Below, one piece after another: positions 24,001 to 34,063 of a stretch of 64,000 nucleotides of DNA (position 1 is the stretch's first letter; the number at the start of each line of letters is the position of its first letter). The translations under genes and the position numbers were made by a program. The notes beneath the pieces were generated by a model, which was not told the DNA's origin, ran no database searches, and saw nothing but the letters and a program-made list of their open reading frames with translations. The DNA comes from Telmatactis stephensoni (Eukaryota; Cnidaria; Anthozoa; Actiniaria; Isophelliidae): assembly GCA_029948255.1 (NCBI GenBank), contig JALIZF010000987.1:1-64000 (forward strand). The letters are read 5' to 3'.

Positions 24001-25632
24001 TGTCCAAATTCCGAGCAGCAAGGAATTTGTCTATGCTATAGTCTTCATGCACGGCACTTAAAGCATCTGCTAACACTGGGCAATAACTCTGCATACTCAA
24101 TACCATATATTTAAAGCGTATGAACAGAGCTTCAACAAGTAGTTTGGAGGCTTGCTTGAGCTCATCCCATGGAACCTTAAAAGAAGAAATGAGATCATGT
24201 TCTCATGAAAAAATGCCCAGTTAAGCTTGTACTGACATATATTGTTGCTCTTGCAACAGTTGCTTTACAAAATAGGGTCTTGTTTTGGCTGGCAAAATTG
24301 AATGGGCACATGTGCGCACTTTTGGCGGGAATCAATTGACTTCTGGTAGAGCAACACACACCTGACAAAAAAGTACTCATTTCCGTTCTTATTGTGCATG
24401 CACAGGACACTTTACTTCTGGTTTCTTTAAAAAGCCATAATCTTTGGCAGTTTTTGTCAAAACTAAGTGTTTCTTCAATATTTATTTCATTTACAGCCTT
24501 TTCCTCAAAGCCAAGCATGGGATTTACAAAAAATCAAGAAATACCGAAGATATTTGTATTATTTGCTCAAATCATATTAAATTTATTTGGATACCAATTC
24601 TTAAAATGCTACCCTCCTACGCAGACGTTTTTAGTCTCGATCCAGTAATTTCCCTTTACTGGATTGAGACTAAAAATGTCTGCGAAGGAGGCTATTAAAA
24701 TGCATGCTTGGCATTATCACACAGTGATGTCACAAAGTGATAAAGTCCCCCAAGGAAGCCAAACTATGAAATGTAAAAGCAATTTGACAATTAGGCATTT
24801 TAGAGCATTTTCAAATTTCCCTAGCAACAGGCAATTTCTATGTCAGCACACCCTTAACCAATATAGATTCACAGATGTCCACAATTTGCACGAATATAAG
24901 AGAGAGAGCATTTATTCATGTATTTGGAGTGTGACCAAAACATTTTAAGGCCTATAGTGAATATGTGTATATAGGTAATGAAATATTCTGCAGAGTAAAT
25001 AAAAGTGGAACTGAATGTTTACTGAAGTAAAAGCTCCGCTTGATATGTAAAAGAGATTATTAGTGAGTTTAATATTTACGGATATTAAAGTTTTAGCTGA
25101 TAAATGCGCAATAAGATTTTTACTGATAAAATACTAATATAGTATTTCTTACCCCACTGGTATTTCCTCCAGAGATGGACAAACGCTGGTAAGTAGGCAA
25201 AATATCCAAACTTCCTTCCTTAGACGAAAACATACGCTGGTCCAGATCATTCAAGGAGGCCGCTCTCATAATCTTGGAGTGTTGACGTTCCAAATCGATC
25301 TCTGACCGTTTCATCTCTATTTGTTCTATGGGATGTTCTGGTATTTCAAATGGATGGCACCATAAATCGTCCCTCTTATGTGAATCTCGAGGTACTCCGC
25401 CAGCTTCATCGCGAAGGACTTCGAGAGTTTCTTGCAATGTGGTGTAAACATCATGCTTCTTGTCTTTCGCGTCTTTGATGTTCGGACTATTGAATTCGTT
25501 CGAAAGAAAAGCATGTCTGCGCAATGTTTCTGGTGGAAAAGAACAAGCGATATCAAAATTATCTGGTGCACTTAGAGTTCTCTCTATCTGCCTTCGCAGG
25601 ATCGGTTTTCCGGGGTTAGAACTGTGCGCCAT
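12085..25632 (-). CDS. AMPD: AMP deaminase (14 exons)
   Basis: This enzyme deaminates AMP to IMP (EC 3.5.4.6) in the purine nucleotide cycle, in the cytosol. Exons in transcript order: 25632-25153, 24175-23977, 22780-22561, 22485-22356, 21471-21340, 17429-17367, 16404-16350, 15793-15553, 15120-14994, 14653-14490, 14118-13998, 13879-13706, 12933-12823, 12222-12085. They sum to 2355 bp (784 aa plus stop) and all junction phases agree. Zinc-site and catalytic motifs are intact: [15 protein letters not shown] (exon 5), RPHCGEAG (exon 11) and the family signature SLSTDDP (exon 12). Other diagnostic blocks are [23 protein letters not shown] and [19 protein letters not shown]. The C-terminus ([19 protein letters not shown]) matches the family end. 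The N-terminal 160 residues are basic and low-complexity, as in AMPD2/3, and may not be conserved. Intron 5 is expanded by a 2.8-kb element. Which vertebrate paralogue is closest cannot be decided here. Confidence 0.96.
14765..14935. repeat. Polypurine GGGA/AAGG microsatellite
   Basis: A long purine-only run of GGGA then AAGG tetramers in the AMP deaminase intron between exons 9 and 10. A similar GGGA/AAGG tract sits in a Dixin intron at about 43500-43590. Such mirror-like polypurine tracts can form triplex DNA. The predicted peptides (EGGR, FLPS) are artefacts. Confidence 0.92.
16542..16731. mobile_element. Foldback MITE in AMP deaminase intron
   Basis: Inverted arms of about 38 bp, one reading CGAGTTCCTCTTTGCTCAGG then CTAAGCCTCGA, mirrored by TCGAGGCTTAGCCTGAGCAA then ACAGGAACTCGA. 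The 115-bp spacer shows no coding. No convincing target duplication was found. Confidence 0.65.
17563..17656 (-). mobile_element. SINE copy 2, 3' half, interrupted
   Basis: On the minus strand it matches the non-tRNA body of the SINE at 2491-2680 (CTTTCTGTGTAGCTTTAA, AAATACCCTT, GGAGTACTGATGGA). The match stops at 17656, exactly where the 2.8-kb element begins. Sequence resembling the next part of the SINE (TTTTCAAGTA on the minus strand) resumes just past the other end, at about 20470-20482. Confidence 0.65.
17659..20467. mobile_element. 2.8-kb TIR element with GATC-rich subterminal arrays
   Basis: The outer ends are an inverted repeat: CCCAGGTTGAGATTCTTGAC at the left and, reversed, CCCAGGTTGAGCTTCTTGTC at the right, each next to TA (17657-17658 and 20468-20469). 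Inside each end lies a degenerate array of about 430-600 bp (about 17679-18115 and 19860-20455) made of AAGATCTTG-type units spaced 10-12 bp apart, often with internal dyad symmetry (AAGATCTT). The central 1.7 kb is AT-rich and has no recognisable transposase; its longest open frame (19509-19790, 93 codons) matches nothing known to me. It is probably a non-autonomous DNA transposon. The superfamily is uncertain, though the TA flank hints at Tc1/mariner-type duplication. Confidence 0.72.
21813..21996. mobile_element. Foldback MITE with CRE-like arms, copy 1
   Basis: An almost perfect hairpin. The left arm includes GAAGATGGTTTT, CCTCTTATTGACACACTC and TTGACGTCATAAAATGTTCA; the right arm is the inverse. 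Each arm carries TGACGTCA, the ATF/CREB consensus. A second copy is at 37341-37530. It lies in the AMP deaminase intron between exons 4 and 5. Confidence 0.8.
23007..23143. mobile_element. 137-bp TA-flanked MITE inside a tandem repeat
   Basis: Ends GAGTCATTACACTTAACCC and GGGTTAAGTGTAATCACTC form an inverted repeat flanked by TA on both sides. The flanks are the two halves of one 78-bp array unit (AGCAGTGC-TA and TA-ATGAGCAG), so the intact neighbouring units serve as the empty site and show a TA target duplication. This supports Tc1/mariner-type insertion. Confidence 0.82.
23144..23950. repeat. 78-bp tandem array (about 10 units)
   Basis: The unit contains AATGAGCAGTACATTACTGA, GTCTGTGTATGTTGCTTGTG and GTCACTAGTGAAAAGACAAG. 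Units are nearly identical; one lacks a 6-bp CTTATG (72 bp). A half unit precedes the TA-flanked MITE at 23007. Since 78 is 26 codons, both strands stay open for about 245-290 codons, but there is no family match and the array sits in an AMP deaminase intron, ending about 20 nt from the splice donor at 23976. Confidence 0.93.
24225..24853. mobile_element. TTAA-flanked element, copy 1
   Basis: It is bounded by TTAA (24221-24224 and 24854-24857) with ends GCTTGTACTGACATAT and TATGTCAGCACACCC. It is homologous along most of its length to 30756-31412 (shared TTGGCGGGAATCA, CACACCTGACAAAAA, TTTCTTTAAAAAGC). It contains a nested MULE-like element at 24610-24694. No transposase frame is present. TTAA duplication is typical of piggyBac- and Kolobok-type elements. 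Confidence 0.78.
24610..24694. mobile_element. MULE-like miniature element, copy 3 (85 bp)
   Basis: Ends TACCCTCCTACGCAGACG and CGTCTGCG-like complement (GTCTGCGAAGGAGGCTA) are related to the 10850 and 29972 copies. It is flanked by a perfect 9-bp duplication TTAAAATGC (24601-24609 and 24695-24703). Almost the entire element is hairpin. It is inserted into the TTAA-flanked element, so it is the younger of the two. Confidence 0.85.
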
Positions 25633-26375
25633 CTTTCACCAACACGGACCTGTCCGAAAGTTCCAGGAAACCAATCATAAAACATGGTTTTCCATTGGCC
25701 AACGCGGGATTATAAAACACTCGTTTTGATTGGCTAACAATGCAAAGTAAGAGAAAAGCTAAACATGTAAATATCTTTAATTTGTAAATTTACAATTCCC
25801 AGAGCGACTTTGGTATTTTATTGTTGACAAACGCGCAGTAATCTTTTTGATGACTCAAATACAATAATATCTAAATGGTTGGATGAGTTGACACGATATA
25901 TATGGCACCCGAACATAAATAAGTATGCTTTGCCGAGAGTCGAGAGAAAACTACTAGCAAAATCACACTTTTCGGCTCGATAAAAACATCAAATGTAAAG
26001 TCTTAACTCAGCACAGACGTCCAGACAAACGCTTTCAAATCAATAAATCTTGGGAATACATTAAAATAATGATATGTTGAATAGATTGTCGTCATGAAAA
26101 ATGTATCAAACCTCAAGGAAAGTGACAAGGCCACATCTTTTGGATGGTTGACGAGGGTCAAGCGTTTTCTCCGCCGTAGATCGATTTCACTCATGAAATG
26201 AACGACCACAATGAACGAAATTTTCTTTCTTCAAGAGCTATCAAATAGCAGAACCCTCTAGGATTAGAAAATTACTCAGGGGAGAAAATTCCCAACTGCG
26301 ACAATTCACGCGATCAAAAGCTAAAGCTTTAAGTTCGTTGATCAAAACCCATTCATCTTCGCTCCTTTGTCTTAC

Positions 26376-26424
26376 CTTCCCTTTCGTGGTCATTTGAATC
26401 GACATTTCCCATAGATTCCGCCAT
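26376..26424 (-). CDS. Candidate non-canonical 5' coding exon (AMP deaminase region)
   Basis: On the minus strand, GAATGGCGGAATC gives a start reading MAESMGNVDSNDHERE, followed by a strong donor (GAAG then GTAAGA). It lies about 0.8 kb upstream of the AMP deaminase start and reads the same way. It ends in phase 1, which does not fit exon 2 (phase 0) but does fit exon 3 at 22780. It could be an alternative first exon, part of an unseen gene, or chance. Confidence 0.25.
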
Positions 26425-26719
26425 TCTGGTAGACTATTGATAGACTAACACAGATCTTGCCTACTTGTCTTACCAATGGGGAGGGAAATCCTTTCCCTGT
26501 CACCTCAAACTACGAGTCACCAGCAAAATTAGCTAAACATGGCGCAAGGACAACTACATGAGTACAGCCTCGTTTTCAAACCTGACCGGAAGTAAGAAAA
26601 AAACCTGAATGACCTGAAAAATGAAAACCTGGAAAGTATCATTGACTGGAAATGCGCAAACTAAAGTTATCGACTCGGATAAAATGGCAAGATATATACC
26701 TCATTCTATTTGTATACGA

Positions 26720-26855
26720 AATCATATGGTTTCGAGTGTAATTTGGAATAAATTTGAACGAGTTGGATTTCAAAGGGTTTGAAGTGCAATTTGGGCTTTT
26801 GAAATCCCACTCGTTCATATTTATTCCAAATTGCACGAGAAAGCCAAATGATTTC
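26720..26855. mobile_element. Foldback element
   Basis: Imperfect inverted arms (left AAATCATATGGTTT, TGTAATTTGGAATAAATTTG, ACGAG; right CTCGTTCATATTTATTCCAA, ATTGCACGAG, CCAAATGATTT). No coding and no clear target duplication. Confidence 0.6.
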
Positions 26856-26998
26856 CTATTAATAATATACATGAAAAATATTTAGAAACAAATGAGTTTT
26901 TTTCTCCGCAAAAGAGCGCACATTTTTGAATGAGCGCGCGCTCGATGAAAACAATCAAGGAAAAATGCTTGAATTCATATACTTAATTATTTACTTAA

Positions 26999-27918
26999 GG
27001 ACGGGGGCCACTAATTGAGACCTAATTTTAATTCAATTTCTCTACATTTGTCTATAGACTGTGTATAAGGGCTTTTGATTATGAAAAAAAAATTGGGGGT
27101 ATCCTATGCATTTACGGAGATAATTAATGCTAAATTGTAGCCAATAACCGCTGACCAGCGATTTTTCTGCACATTCCCAATAAACCATATTATTTTTGAA
27201 AACCTCCATTCATAAAGAAAGTCCCCAATGAAATTAATAATAACTTGGAAAGGATCGATTCCTAAGATGCATAAAAAAACTCATATTTTTTTAAGGTATT
27301 GGACACAGCATTTTTTTCTATTTTTCTTTCCTTCCTTTTAACTCATTGGACGCCGGACTATCCACATCTATTTTGTAAAAAAAATCTATATCGCGAATAA
27401 ATATTTTTTATCGTACTTTGTTGTATACATATAGCTTAATTTATCTAAGCAAATGAGAAAATAAAATTATTCGGTATTTATGCGATTTAAAAAATTATTT
27501 GCTGACAAGCACAAAGACTTATTAGGATTTGCCCAGAAACCACAAAATCCCCAGCCCTCCCTAGAGAGTGGCAAGAAATACATGTATTATGGGACTTTTA
27601 TGGGACATTTTCAAGATGGCAGCCAAACGGCCATTCGTTATTCCTGGTGGTCAAAAGATCCGTTTTTTATGCGCTTTTTGATTATCCACAATCAATTTAA
27701 TTTAAAATATATGTAAGCCATGTGTTTTCTTCTCAAAATCAGAATTTGTCTTCTCCAAAATTCGTTAAAACTATTTTGTTTTTCACGATGGTTTTTGTGA
27801 GAAACACGATCTTTCAAAAAAACGTTTATTATTCAAATTTGTGTGGACGTCTCGCGCGCGCTCGTTGGAGTAACATGCGCATTACAAAGTGCGCGCTGCA
27901 ATTTGGTGACCCCCGTCC
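26999..27918. mobile_element. TTAA-flanked element of a second family (920 bp)
   Basis: It is bounded by TTAA (26995-26998 and 27919-27922) with inverted ends GGACGGGGGCCAC and GTGACCCCCGTCC. The interior is AT-rich, with short frames only and no recognisable transposase. The termini differ from the other TTAA element family in the window. Confidence 0.7.
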
Positions 27919-29410
27919 TTAACTATATGTTAATTACTTAATTATATATATTTAACTATATATTTTTCATACTAAATGTTATTGATTATTATTATTATTA
28001 TTATTGATTGTTATTGATTTCATAATTTAATTTAATTTAATTTAATATCATATTTAATTTATCTTTTTTTCTAGTGTAATCTCATCTACTGGGGAGTTGG
28101 CTTTGAAAACTGTTAGTTACTCCAACTCTCCGGCACATCGATCAACCTTTTCATATATAAATATAAATAAGTTTATATTATATCATATGTTTAGTAATAA
28201 CGTACTTGTGTGTATATATTGTAATATTATTTAAATGAGTGCAAATGAAAAAATCTATCTATCTATCAAATCTATCTATGCTATCAGTACGGGATTCCCT
28301 TCTAGCAGAGACTCAGCAGATTAGGGTTAGGATTTCACGAGATTTTCTTGTCCTCTTGCCCAACTAGACTTGAAAATACAACGGATGAAACCCTAAGTGA
28401 TAAAGTTTATTAGATCTCTAAATGTACAACTTTCAGTTGAGTTAAGATATTCGTAAACGAGATCTAGATACTTAACTTTGCTAACATTTCCCAATCTTCG
28501 CCCTTAGCTTTGTTTGGATAATCATCGAGATCTGCTTTAGGACTACTCTTAGCAAATGTGATTACCAGTTGCAAACCTTCCAGTCCAGCAGTAGAAAATA
28601 AAGATCCACACTAAAAAAAGCATAACGTCTTCACGTTACAAAGGAGCTCAATGGACCTAAAATGCATATTGCTTTAACGCAACTTTGTTAATCTTTCTGA
28701 TTTTGATTGGTTCCTCTATGTCCCCAAGGATTTGGGACAAACATATTAGCATCATAATGAAACTTCGCCGAATAGACTACCCCAATTAGACATTAATATT
28801 ATTAAGTGTCCTAGGTAGCGCAGCGGTCTAAGGTGATATCTAAAGGTATGGATTAGGGTCCGGATATCGTCTCCCTCCCTGGCCTTCGGGCTAAGACAAC
28901 TGTTTTATGTAGCACCGGGATAGCGTGGATGGGGCCGAAATCTTCATCCGTAACGTAAGTCGATTCGATGTCTCAGCTTCCTTGAATGTCTCGGGAGAAT
29001 CGTCCCAAAATTTAATTTTTCCTTTCTTATTTTTCAGTTAAATAATCATTTCTACTTTGTATCCGGGGGTGCATATCTAACAGGTTCGAGTCGTGTCGGG
29101 GGCGAATTCTTTTTCGATTTTCTTTTTTTCGCTCTTTTTCTATAACTTTTTCTTTTTTTACCTGAATATCCTGACTACTTATTGTCTTGCTACGGATACT
29201 GATGCATTTACCTTTACCTTTTCAATTATTTTGGATCGTTCATAAATATATTGAGATTGATTAATATTCATGATTATTAATATATGGATATCGTTTAATC
29301 GTTTAATTTCTCTGTATTTCTTAAATGTGCGATCGAATATCGTGCGTTTTTTATGCGTTTTGCAATTGCCCGCTATACAATTGCCAAGTTAATCAAGACA
29401 CTATTTGTTT

Positions 29411-29590
29411 AACGACGATTTTCTGCGCAACGTTGCAACAACTTGCAATATTTGCGTTGCGAGTTTCTGACTAGCTTGGATTCAAAAACGTGCAACGGGT
29501 TGCCGAAGCGAAAATGGCAAGGAAAATCGTTCCAAGTGTCACGTTACACGAGAAAGCCTTTTAACGCAACGCAACGTTTTTCTGATTTTC
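29411..29590. mobile_element. Fragment of palindromic element family (see 59538)
   Basis: Shares AACGACGATTTTCTGCGC, GCGAGTTTCTGACT, GGGTTGCCGAAGCGAAAAT and GGAAAATCGTTCCAAGTGTC with the element at 59538-59743, in reverse orientation relative to parts of it. It lacks the outer GGCGGTGTTACACGAG ends. Confidence 0.6.
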
Positions 29591-29887
29591 ACGACGACGG
29601 AAGAGCGCCTCTACTTTCGTTATGCTTCCGCTTCTGCTTCCGTAGCGGACCCCAGATTAACCCTGGACAGAAGCCACGGCAAACACAGAAACTGAACTAA
29701 TAACTTTAAAAAAATTCTCGATGCTGAAAATTCTCGATATGCTGACTGGCTAAAAGCAGTGCTGTTGTTCTCAGGAATTTTAATGCAGAAAAAAGCAAAT
29801 TTAGTGCAAATTTGAGTTTTCAAAAACAGCGCCAAAATCAAAGTTTTTTTAGTTCTGCTGTGTTCACATTATCTAGCACCAAAACTG

Positions 29888-29945
29888 TGTCGTCACGCGA
29901 GGCTTAAACTCCCCAAAGAGTTTAAGCCTTACGTGACGACACAAA
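29888..29945. repeat. Short hairpin upstream of OAF
   Basis: TGTGTCGTCACGCGAGGCTT then AAACTC, a short CCCAAA loop, and the near-perfect complement GAGTTTAAGCC then TTACGTGACGACACA. It lies 243 bp upstream of the OAF start codon and could be a tiny transposon relic or a structured 5' element. Confidence 0.65.
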
Positions 29946-29971
29946 AAAAGGCTGCACATGAGACTAAAACT

Positions 29972-30092
29972 TAGCCTCCTCCGCAGGCAACTCTTTTGGA
30001 TTTCCTGTTTTTGTTTTGTTTTTGTTTTTCTGGCCGGGAAAGTCGTTTGTATTCCAAAGGAAACCCAAAAGAGTTGCCTGCGGAGGAGGCTA
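29972..30092. mobile_element. MULE-like miniature element, copy 2 (121 bp)
   Basis: Ends TAGCCTCCTCCGCAGGCAAC and GTTGCCTGCGGAGGAGGCTA are identical to those of copy 1 at 10850. It is flanked by a perfect 9-bp duplication ACTAAAACT (29963-29971 and 30093-30101). It ends only 95 bp before the OAF start codon, so it lies in the promoter or 5' UTR. Confidence 0.88.
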
Positions 30093-30187
30093 ACTAAAAC
30101 TATGTGTATTTGCTGTTATTTCAAGACCGGAAGTGACGCATTTATTTATTAGTTTCCAGTCCTTTCCAGTAGGGAAGGAAAAACAAC

Positions 30188-33100
30188 ATGGCGTCTGTCT
30201 GTTTGAAAACGCTCTTGGTTTTACTGGCTTGTTTTTCTTTTAATTGTTCCCCAGATCTCGTAGTAAATGTACAGACGAAAAGTGGAGATATTTCTCAGCA
30301 AGAATTTAAGTCTTTTCCCAATGAAGACGTTGTTCATGTCGCATATAAACTCAATGGTGGACGATTCTTTGATGTTTGTCTAGACTTCAAAAAGGTTCGA
30401 TTGCATTATTCTGTATGATTTTATTAAGTTAAATAAGAAGGACTAAGACTCTGATGTGGGATAATTATTTCCATGAATTGATTTGAACTACACTACAGTA
30501 TTTATGTTTTTTATCAATCAATTCAAAAGCATTTAATCTAGCTGTACCCTGTATTCTGTATTGCACTGCAGAAAATTCAAATCTTCAAAACTGTTGTTCT
30601 TGGAGAAATGGACATAGCTGAAAATGCCTATGAAACAACATGTTTTGCTATTAGAATGAAACATGATGAGTATGTTTCTACTGACGCAATGGCAAAATTA
30701 AGACAGGTGAGATGTTTATTAAACTTATTGTCATTTGTGATTGTTGTCACTTTAAGGGTGTACTGACATATATCGTTGCTGTGCAACGGTTGCTATGCAA
30801 AATAGGGTCTTCTTTTGGTTGGCAAAATTGAATAGGCACGCGCGCGCGCATTTTTGGCGGGAATCATTTGACCGGTAGATCAACGCACACCTGACAAAAA
30901 GGCTTATTTTCGTTCTTATTGTGCATGCGCGGGACACTTTACTTCCGGTTTCTTTAAAAAGCTATAATCTTTGGCAGGTTTTATCAAAAGGAAGTGTTTT
31001 TTCAATATTTATATTCTTTATAGCCTTTTCTTCAAAGCCGAGCATGGGATTTGCGAAAAATTAAGAAATACGAAAGTTATTGGCATAAGTGGCTCATTTT
31101 TGACTTTCAAAAATTCCTAAAATGTTTATTTGGAAACCATTCTTAAAACCCATGCTCGATTCTAAGCACCTTGGTCTCAAGATTAAAATAATGCATTTTA
31201 AATTCTCAAATATACAGTGCTGAAAAAAATTATAGCTTTTTACTGTATCTATGACATCACATGATGACGTCATGCAATGGCGTCATAAAATGCGAAAGTT
31301 CCCTCAGGGAAGACAAACTACAAAATATAAAAGCGATATGACAATTTGGTGGCATTTTATAGAATTTTCAAATTTCCCTAGCAACGGGCCATTTTTATAT
31401 GTCAGTACACCCTTAAGAACAAGCATAAAAGCTTTATTATAAAAAGGTAAAGGATAGTACAGCAGTTTTCATATGACTGCGAAAACAGCACAATAATTTT
31501 ATTACAGCACAGCACATTTGGGCAGGAATTTCATATGTTTTTATAGACATCATGGCACTGCCAACCAGAGCACAGTGTGGTTAATATTTTACACTTGTAC
31601 AAATTAAACCTTAAACATATGTGCCACTTCACTTGACAGTGATCTTTCAGGGACCAGACAGAAGTATACCCTTTACCCCCTCAATGCATTAGTGCTCTAT
31701 TGCACCTCACAAACAGTTTCAATTCTCCCTTAGGTGCACACAGAAAACGTGTTTAACCCTAAAAGGACTGTTAAACACCCCTACCCATTGGACACAGAGG
31801 GAGTACCCCTCCGGGGAAGGTTGCTCACTAATCATCTGAGCCTCCCTTGCAGGGGGTTCAAAAACAGCATATCCACAGCAGAATATGGTTACACCAGGAT
31901 TGAGAAAATGTTTTTGTGCACAGCATAAGGTGGACATGGTTATGGCACTTTGGGGTCCTTTTGGTGTAGGAGGTTTTAGGATAAATGATTGGTCCACCAA
32001 AAAAGATTCATCTCCTTCACTCTGTGATTCGATCCTGTTTAAAACTTTTCCATGTAAAGTTTTCTTCACTTCAGTTACTTATACTTTATTTCCATAACAT
32101 TGCATTAATTTATAGAAAAATCCAAGCACTATACGTATTCCTGAAGAAGATCTTGGTACTCAGGAGATTGTCCTTGATCACAGTGTTAGAATCTCAGAAG
32201 CAAAAAATATCAATCTTAATGTCAGAAAGCTTTGTGGAGATGTTGATGTGGTTCATGTTGTTGGAGATGATCTAAAGTTATTGTTTGATAGTAAGTGTTA
32301 TTTACTCACCAGCCTGATTTCAGACAGCACAGCTAGACTGCTGACCACTAGTCTCCAAATGGCCAGCTGTCGAGCCGTGCCATCTGAATCAGGCTACTTA
32401 CTCACTTACTGTAATTTCGTAGTGTCTTCCTTAATATTTTGAGACTGCAAGATCTCTTTTTGACAGTTTGAGACCAATGAGGGCATGTGATAAATCCGTA
32501 TTCCGAGATACTTTTAGGCACCATAAAATGTTTTTCAAGACTAAGATTTTAGGGAGGGGCCATTCATACCAGAGGGGGTACTCAGCTTTTAAAACGAGGG
32601 AAGTGCTAATGAAGCAGAAATAATGTACCCCAAAAAGGTCCTTCATAGCTATTGCAGCTAAGATCATTCCAAAAAGCCCATCTGCTCATAAACAATGACA
32701 AAAGGTCTCAAGTTCTTCCTCATAGTTAAACTAATTTTGATATAGAAGATTCTTCCTCATAGTTAAACTAATTTTGATATAGAAGATTATTAATAACTAC
32801 ATGCAGTATAAACTAGCAAGGCTGTTGCCCCAAAAAGCCTTGGTAAAATTAAATTGCTTCCCCAAAAAGCTAAAGGGTCCTACCAAAAGTTCTTGCATGA
32901 AAAAAGGGTCTTGGACCTCACCATCACTCATATATCTGAGACGTTCACCACCCCTTCTCATCTCTGATTCATCTGTGGTCTAAAACTTATTGAATTTGGA
33001 GGTTGGTAAAGTTGACAACACACTAGATGATTTTATATGCTCGTTCGAGTGAAGTTTGATTGTTGCCAATTGCCAGCAAATTTGATCACCAAATATAGCC

Positions 33101-33663
33101 AACAGCACACTAGGCAGTTGAATATGATCATGACCAGTCATCATTAATTTGATCACCAATATCTGACATGTCAGATATCACTGCAGTTGTGGCGATCAAG
33201 ATCACTCTGGAAATTCACCAATATCACAGCTGCAGACACCATCATGATGATTTTCAGGCGATGATCAAAATTTGCTCCAACAAACATACAATTGCCTAGA
33301 GTGTTGTCTGCTTAAGACAAAGTCTGATTATATTATTGCGAGTGACATAAATGAATAATTCTTCTCCTTCTAGACACTTCCACTCCAATAAATCACAGAA
33401 ATGGTATTCAAAACTTGACAAGTGCTATGATCAACAAAAAACGATGTCACAGCATTAGTGAGAATAATGCTACCTGCATATGTCGTCAGTATGTGTGCTT
33501 AAGTTGGTATCCATGTAATTTAAAGTATTGTCATGGAGAGGATGCTGATGGTAAAGCTACAGAATTCCGATGTGGAATTAAAACTTGTGGGAAATGTAGA
33601 AACTTTGATTTTCTTGTCAGTGAAAAAAATCACTGCTTTTGGGACCACAGACATAAATCATAA
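30188..33663 (+). CDS. OAF: Out-at-first (OAF) homologue, secreted (4 exons)
   Basis: Exons 30188-30394, 30572-30706, 32116-32290, 33374-33663 total 807 bp (268 aa plus stop), with compatible phases and good GT-AG sites. The N-terminus is a signal peptide (MASVCLKTLLVLLACFSFNC, preceded by AACATGG). Family blocks: VNVQTKSGDISQQEF, STDAMAKLRQKNPS across the exon 2-3 junction, and a cysteine-rich C-terminus with VCLSWYPCNLKYCHG, FRCGIKTCGKC and HCFWD that matches vertebrate and insect OAF closely. Length fits the family (about 273 aa in human). OAF proteins are secreted and their molecular function is poorly known. A 657-bp TTAA-flanked element sits in intron 2. Transcription is divergent from AMP deaminase and convergent with Dixin. 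Confidence 0.95.
30756..31412. mobile_element. TTAA-flanked element, copy 2 (657 bp)
   Basis: Perfect ends GGGTGTACTGACATATA and TATATGTCAGTACACCC with TTAA on both sides (30752-30755 and 31413-31416), in OAF intron 2. It aligns with 24225-24853 but lacks the nested miniature element, so it shows the state before that second insertion. No transposase is encoded. Confidence 0.82.
33014..33310. mobile_element. Possible foldback element in OAF intron 3
   Basis: Imperfect ends CAACACACTAGATGAT and GCCTAGAGTGTTGTC, with repeated GATCA/TGATC motifs between. Decayed; no target duplication identified. Confidence 0.4.
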
Positions 33664-33908
33664 CAAGTATATATTAGGATATATTAGTATGTTTTGTATG
33701 GATATTTACTTTAAGAATACTCATGGGATTCCTGTATTAGTGATAAATTGAGAGATTGTCATGGGATTCCTGTACTATTTGAGACATTCAATTTATAATT
33801 ATAACAATGGCAGTAGTTGGATTGCATACCTTTGTTATACCATTCTTAGAGAAGTCAGAAATTGAATTGATAACCAGATGTATTCAGTCAGGGAACTCCT
33901 GTGCAGTA

Positions 33909-34063
33909 AGATCTAGTTTTAATTCATATGAGTGGGAAACCTACCATGCGGTATTGTGACCGTGTCAGTGCTATAATTTCTATAAAAACATTTGAAATTC
34001 CTGCCATAACCTCACCAAATGCTGTGATTGTGCCATTTTCACAGTCATACGAAATCTGCTCTA
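33909..34063. mobile_element. TATGAGTGGGAA-family MITE
   Basis: Decayed inverted ends (TTCATATGAGTGGGAAACC and CAGTCATACGAAATCTGCTC) around a conserved core TTTCTATAAAAACATTTGAA and ATTCCTGC. Other copies are at 39710, 50945 and 62101; fragments lie near 31455, 55516 and 63192. Confidence 0.7.

Larger units (their letters stand above)
25633..30187. other. Intergenic region between AMP deaminase and OAF
   Basis: The two genes are head to head 4.6 kb apart. The stretch holds a candidate upstream exon (26376-26424), a foldback (26720-26855), a TTAA-flanked 920-bp element (26999-27918), ATT and ATCT microsatellites (about 27980-28010 and 28252-28280), a palindrome-family fragment (29411-29590), a short hairpin (29888-29945) and a MULE-like element (29972-30092). 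Sequence with an A-box-like TAGCGCAGCGG at 28813 and a B-box-like GGTTCGAGTC at 29083 may be retroposon debris. No further gene is seen. Confidence 0.6.

Noticed and set aside
28801..29150. tRNA gene or SINE with A-box at 28813 and B-box at 29083
   Set aside because: The boxes are about 270 bp apart and no cloverleaf forms; at most decayed retroposon sequence.
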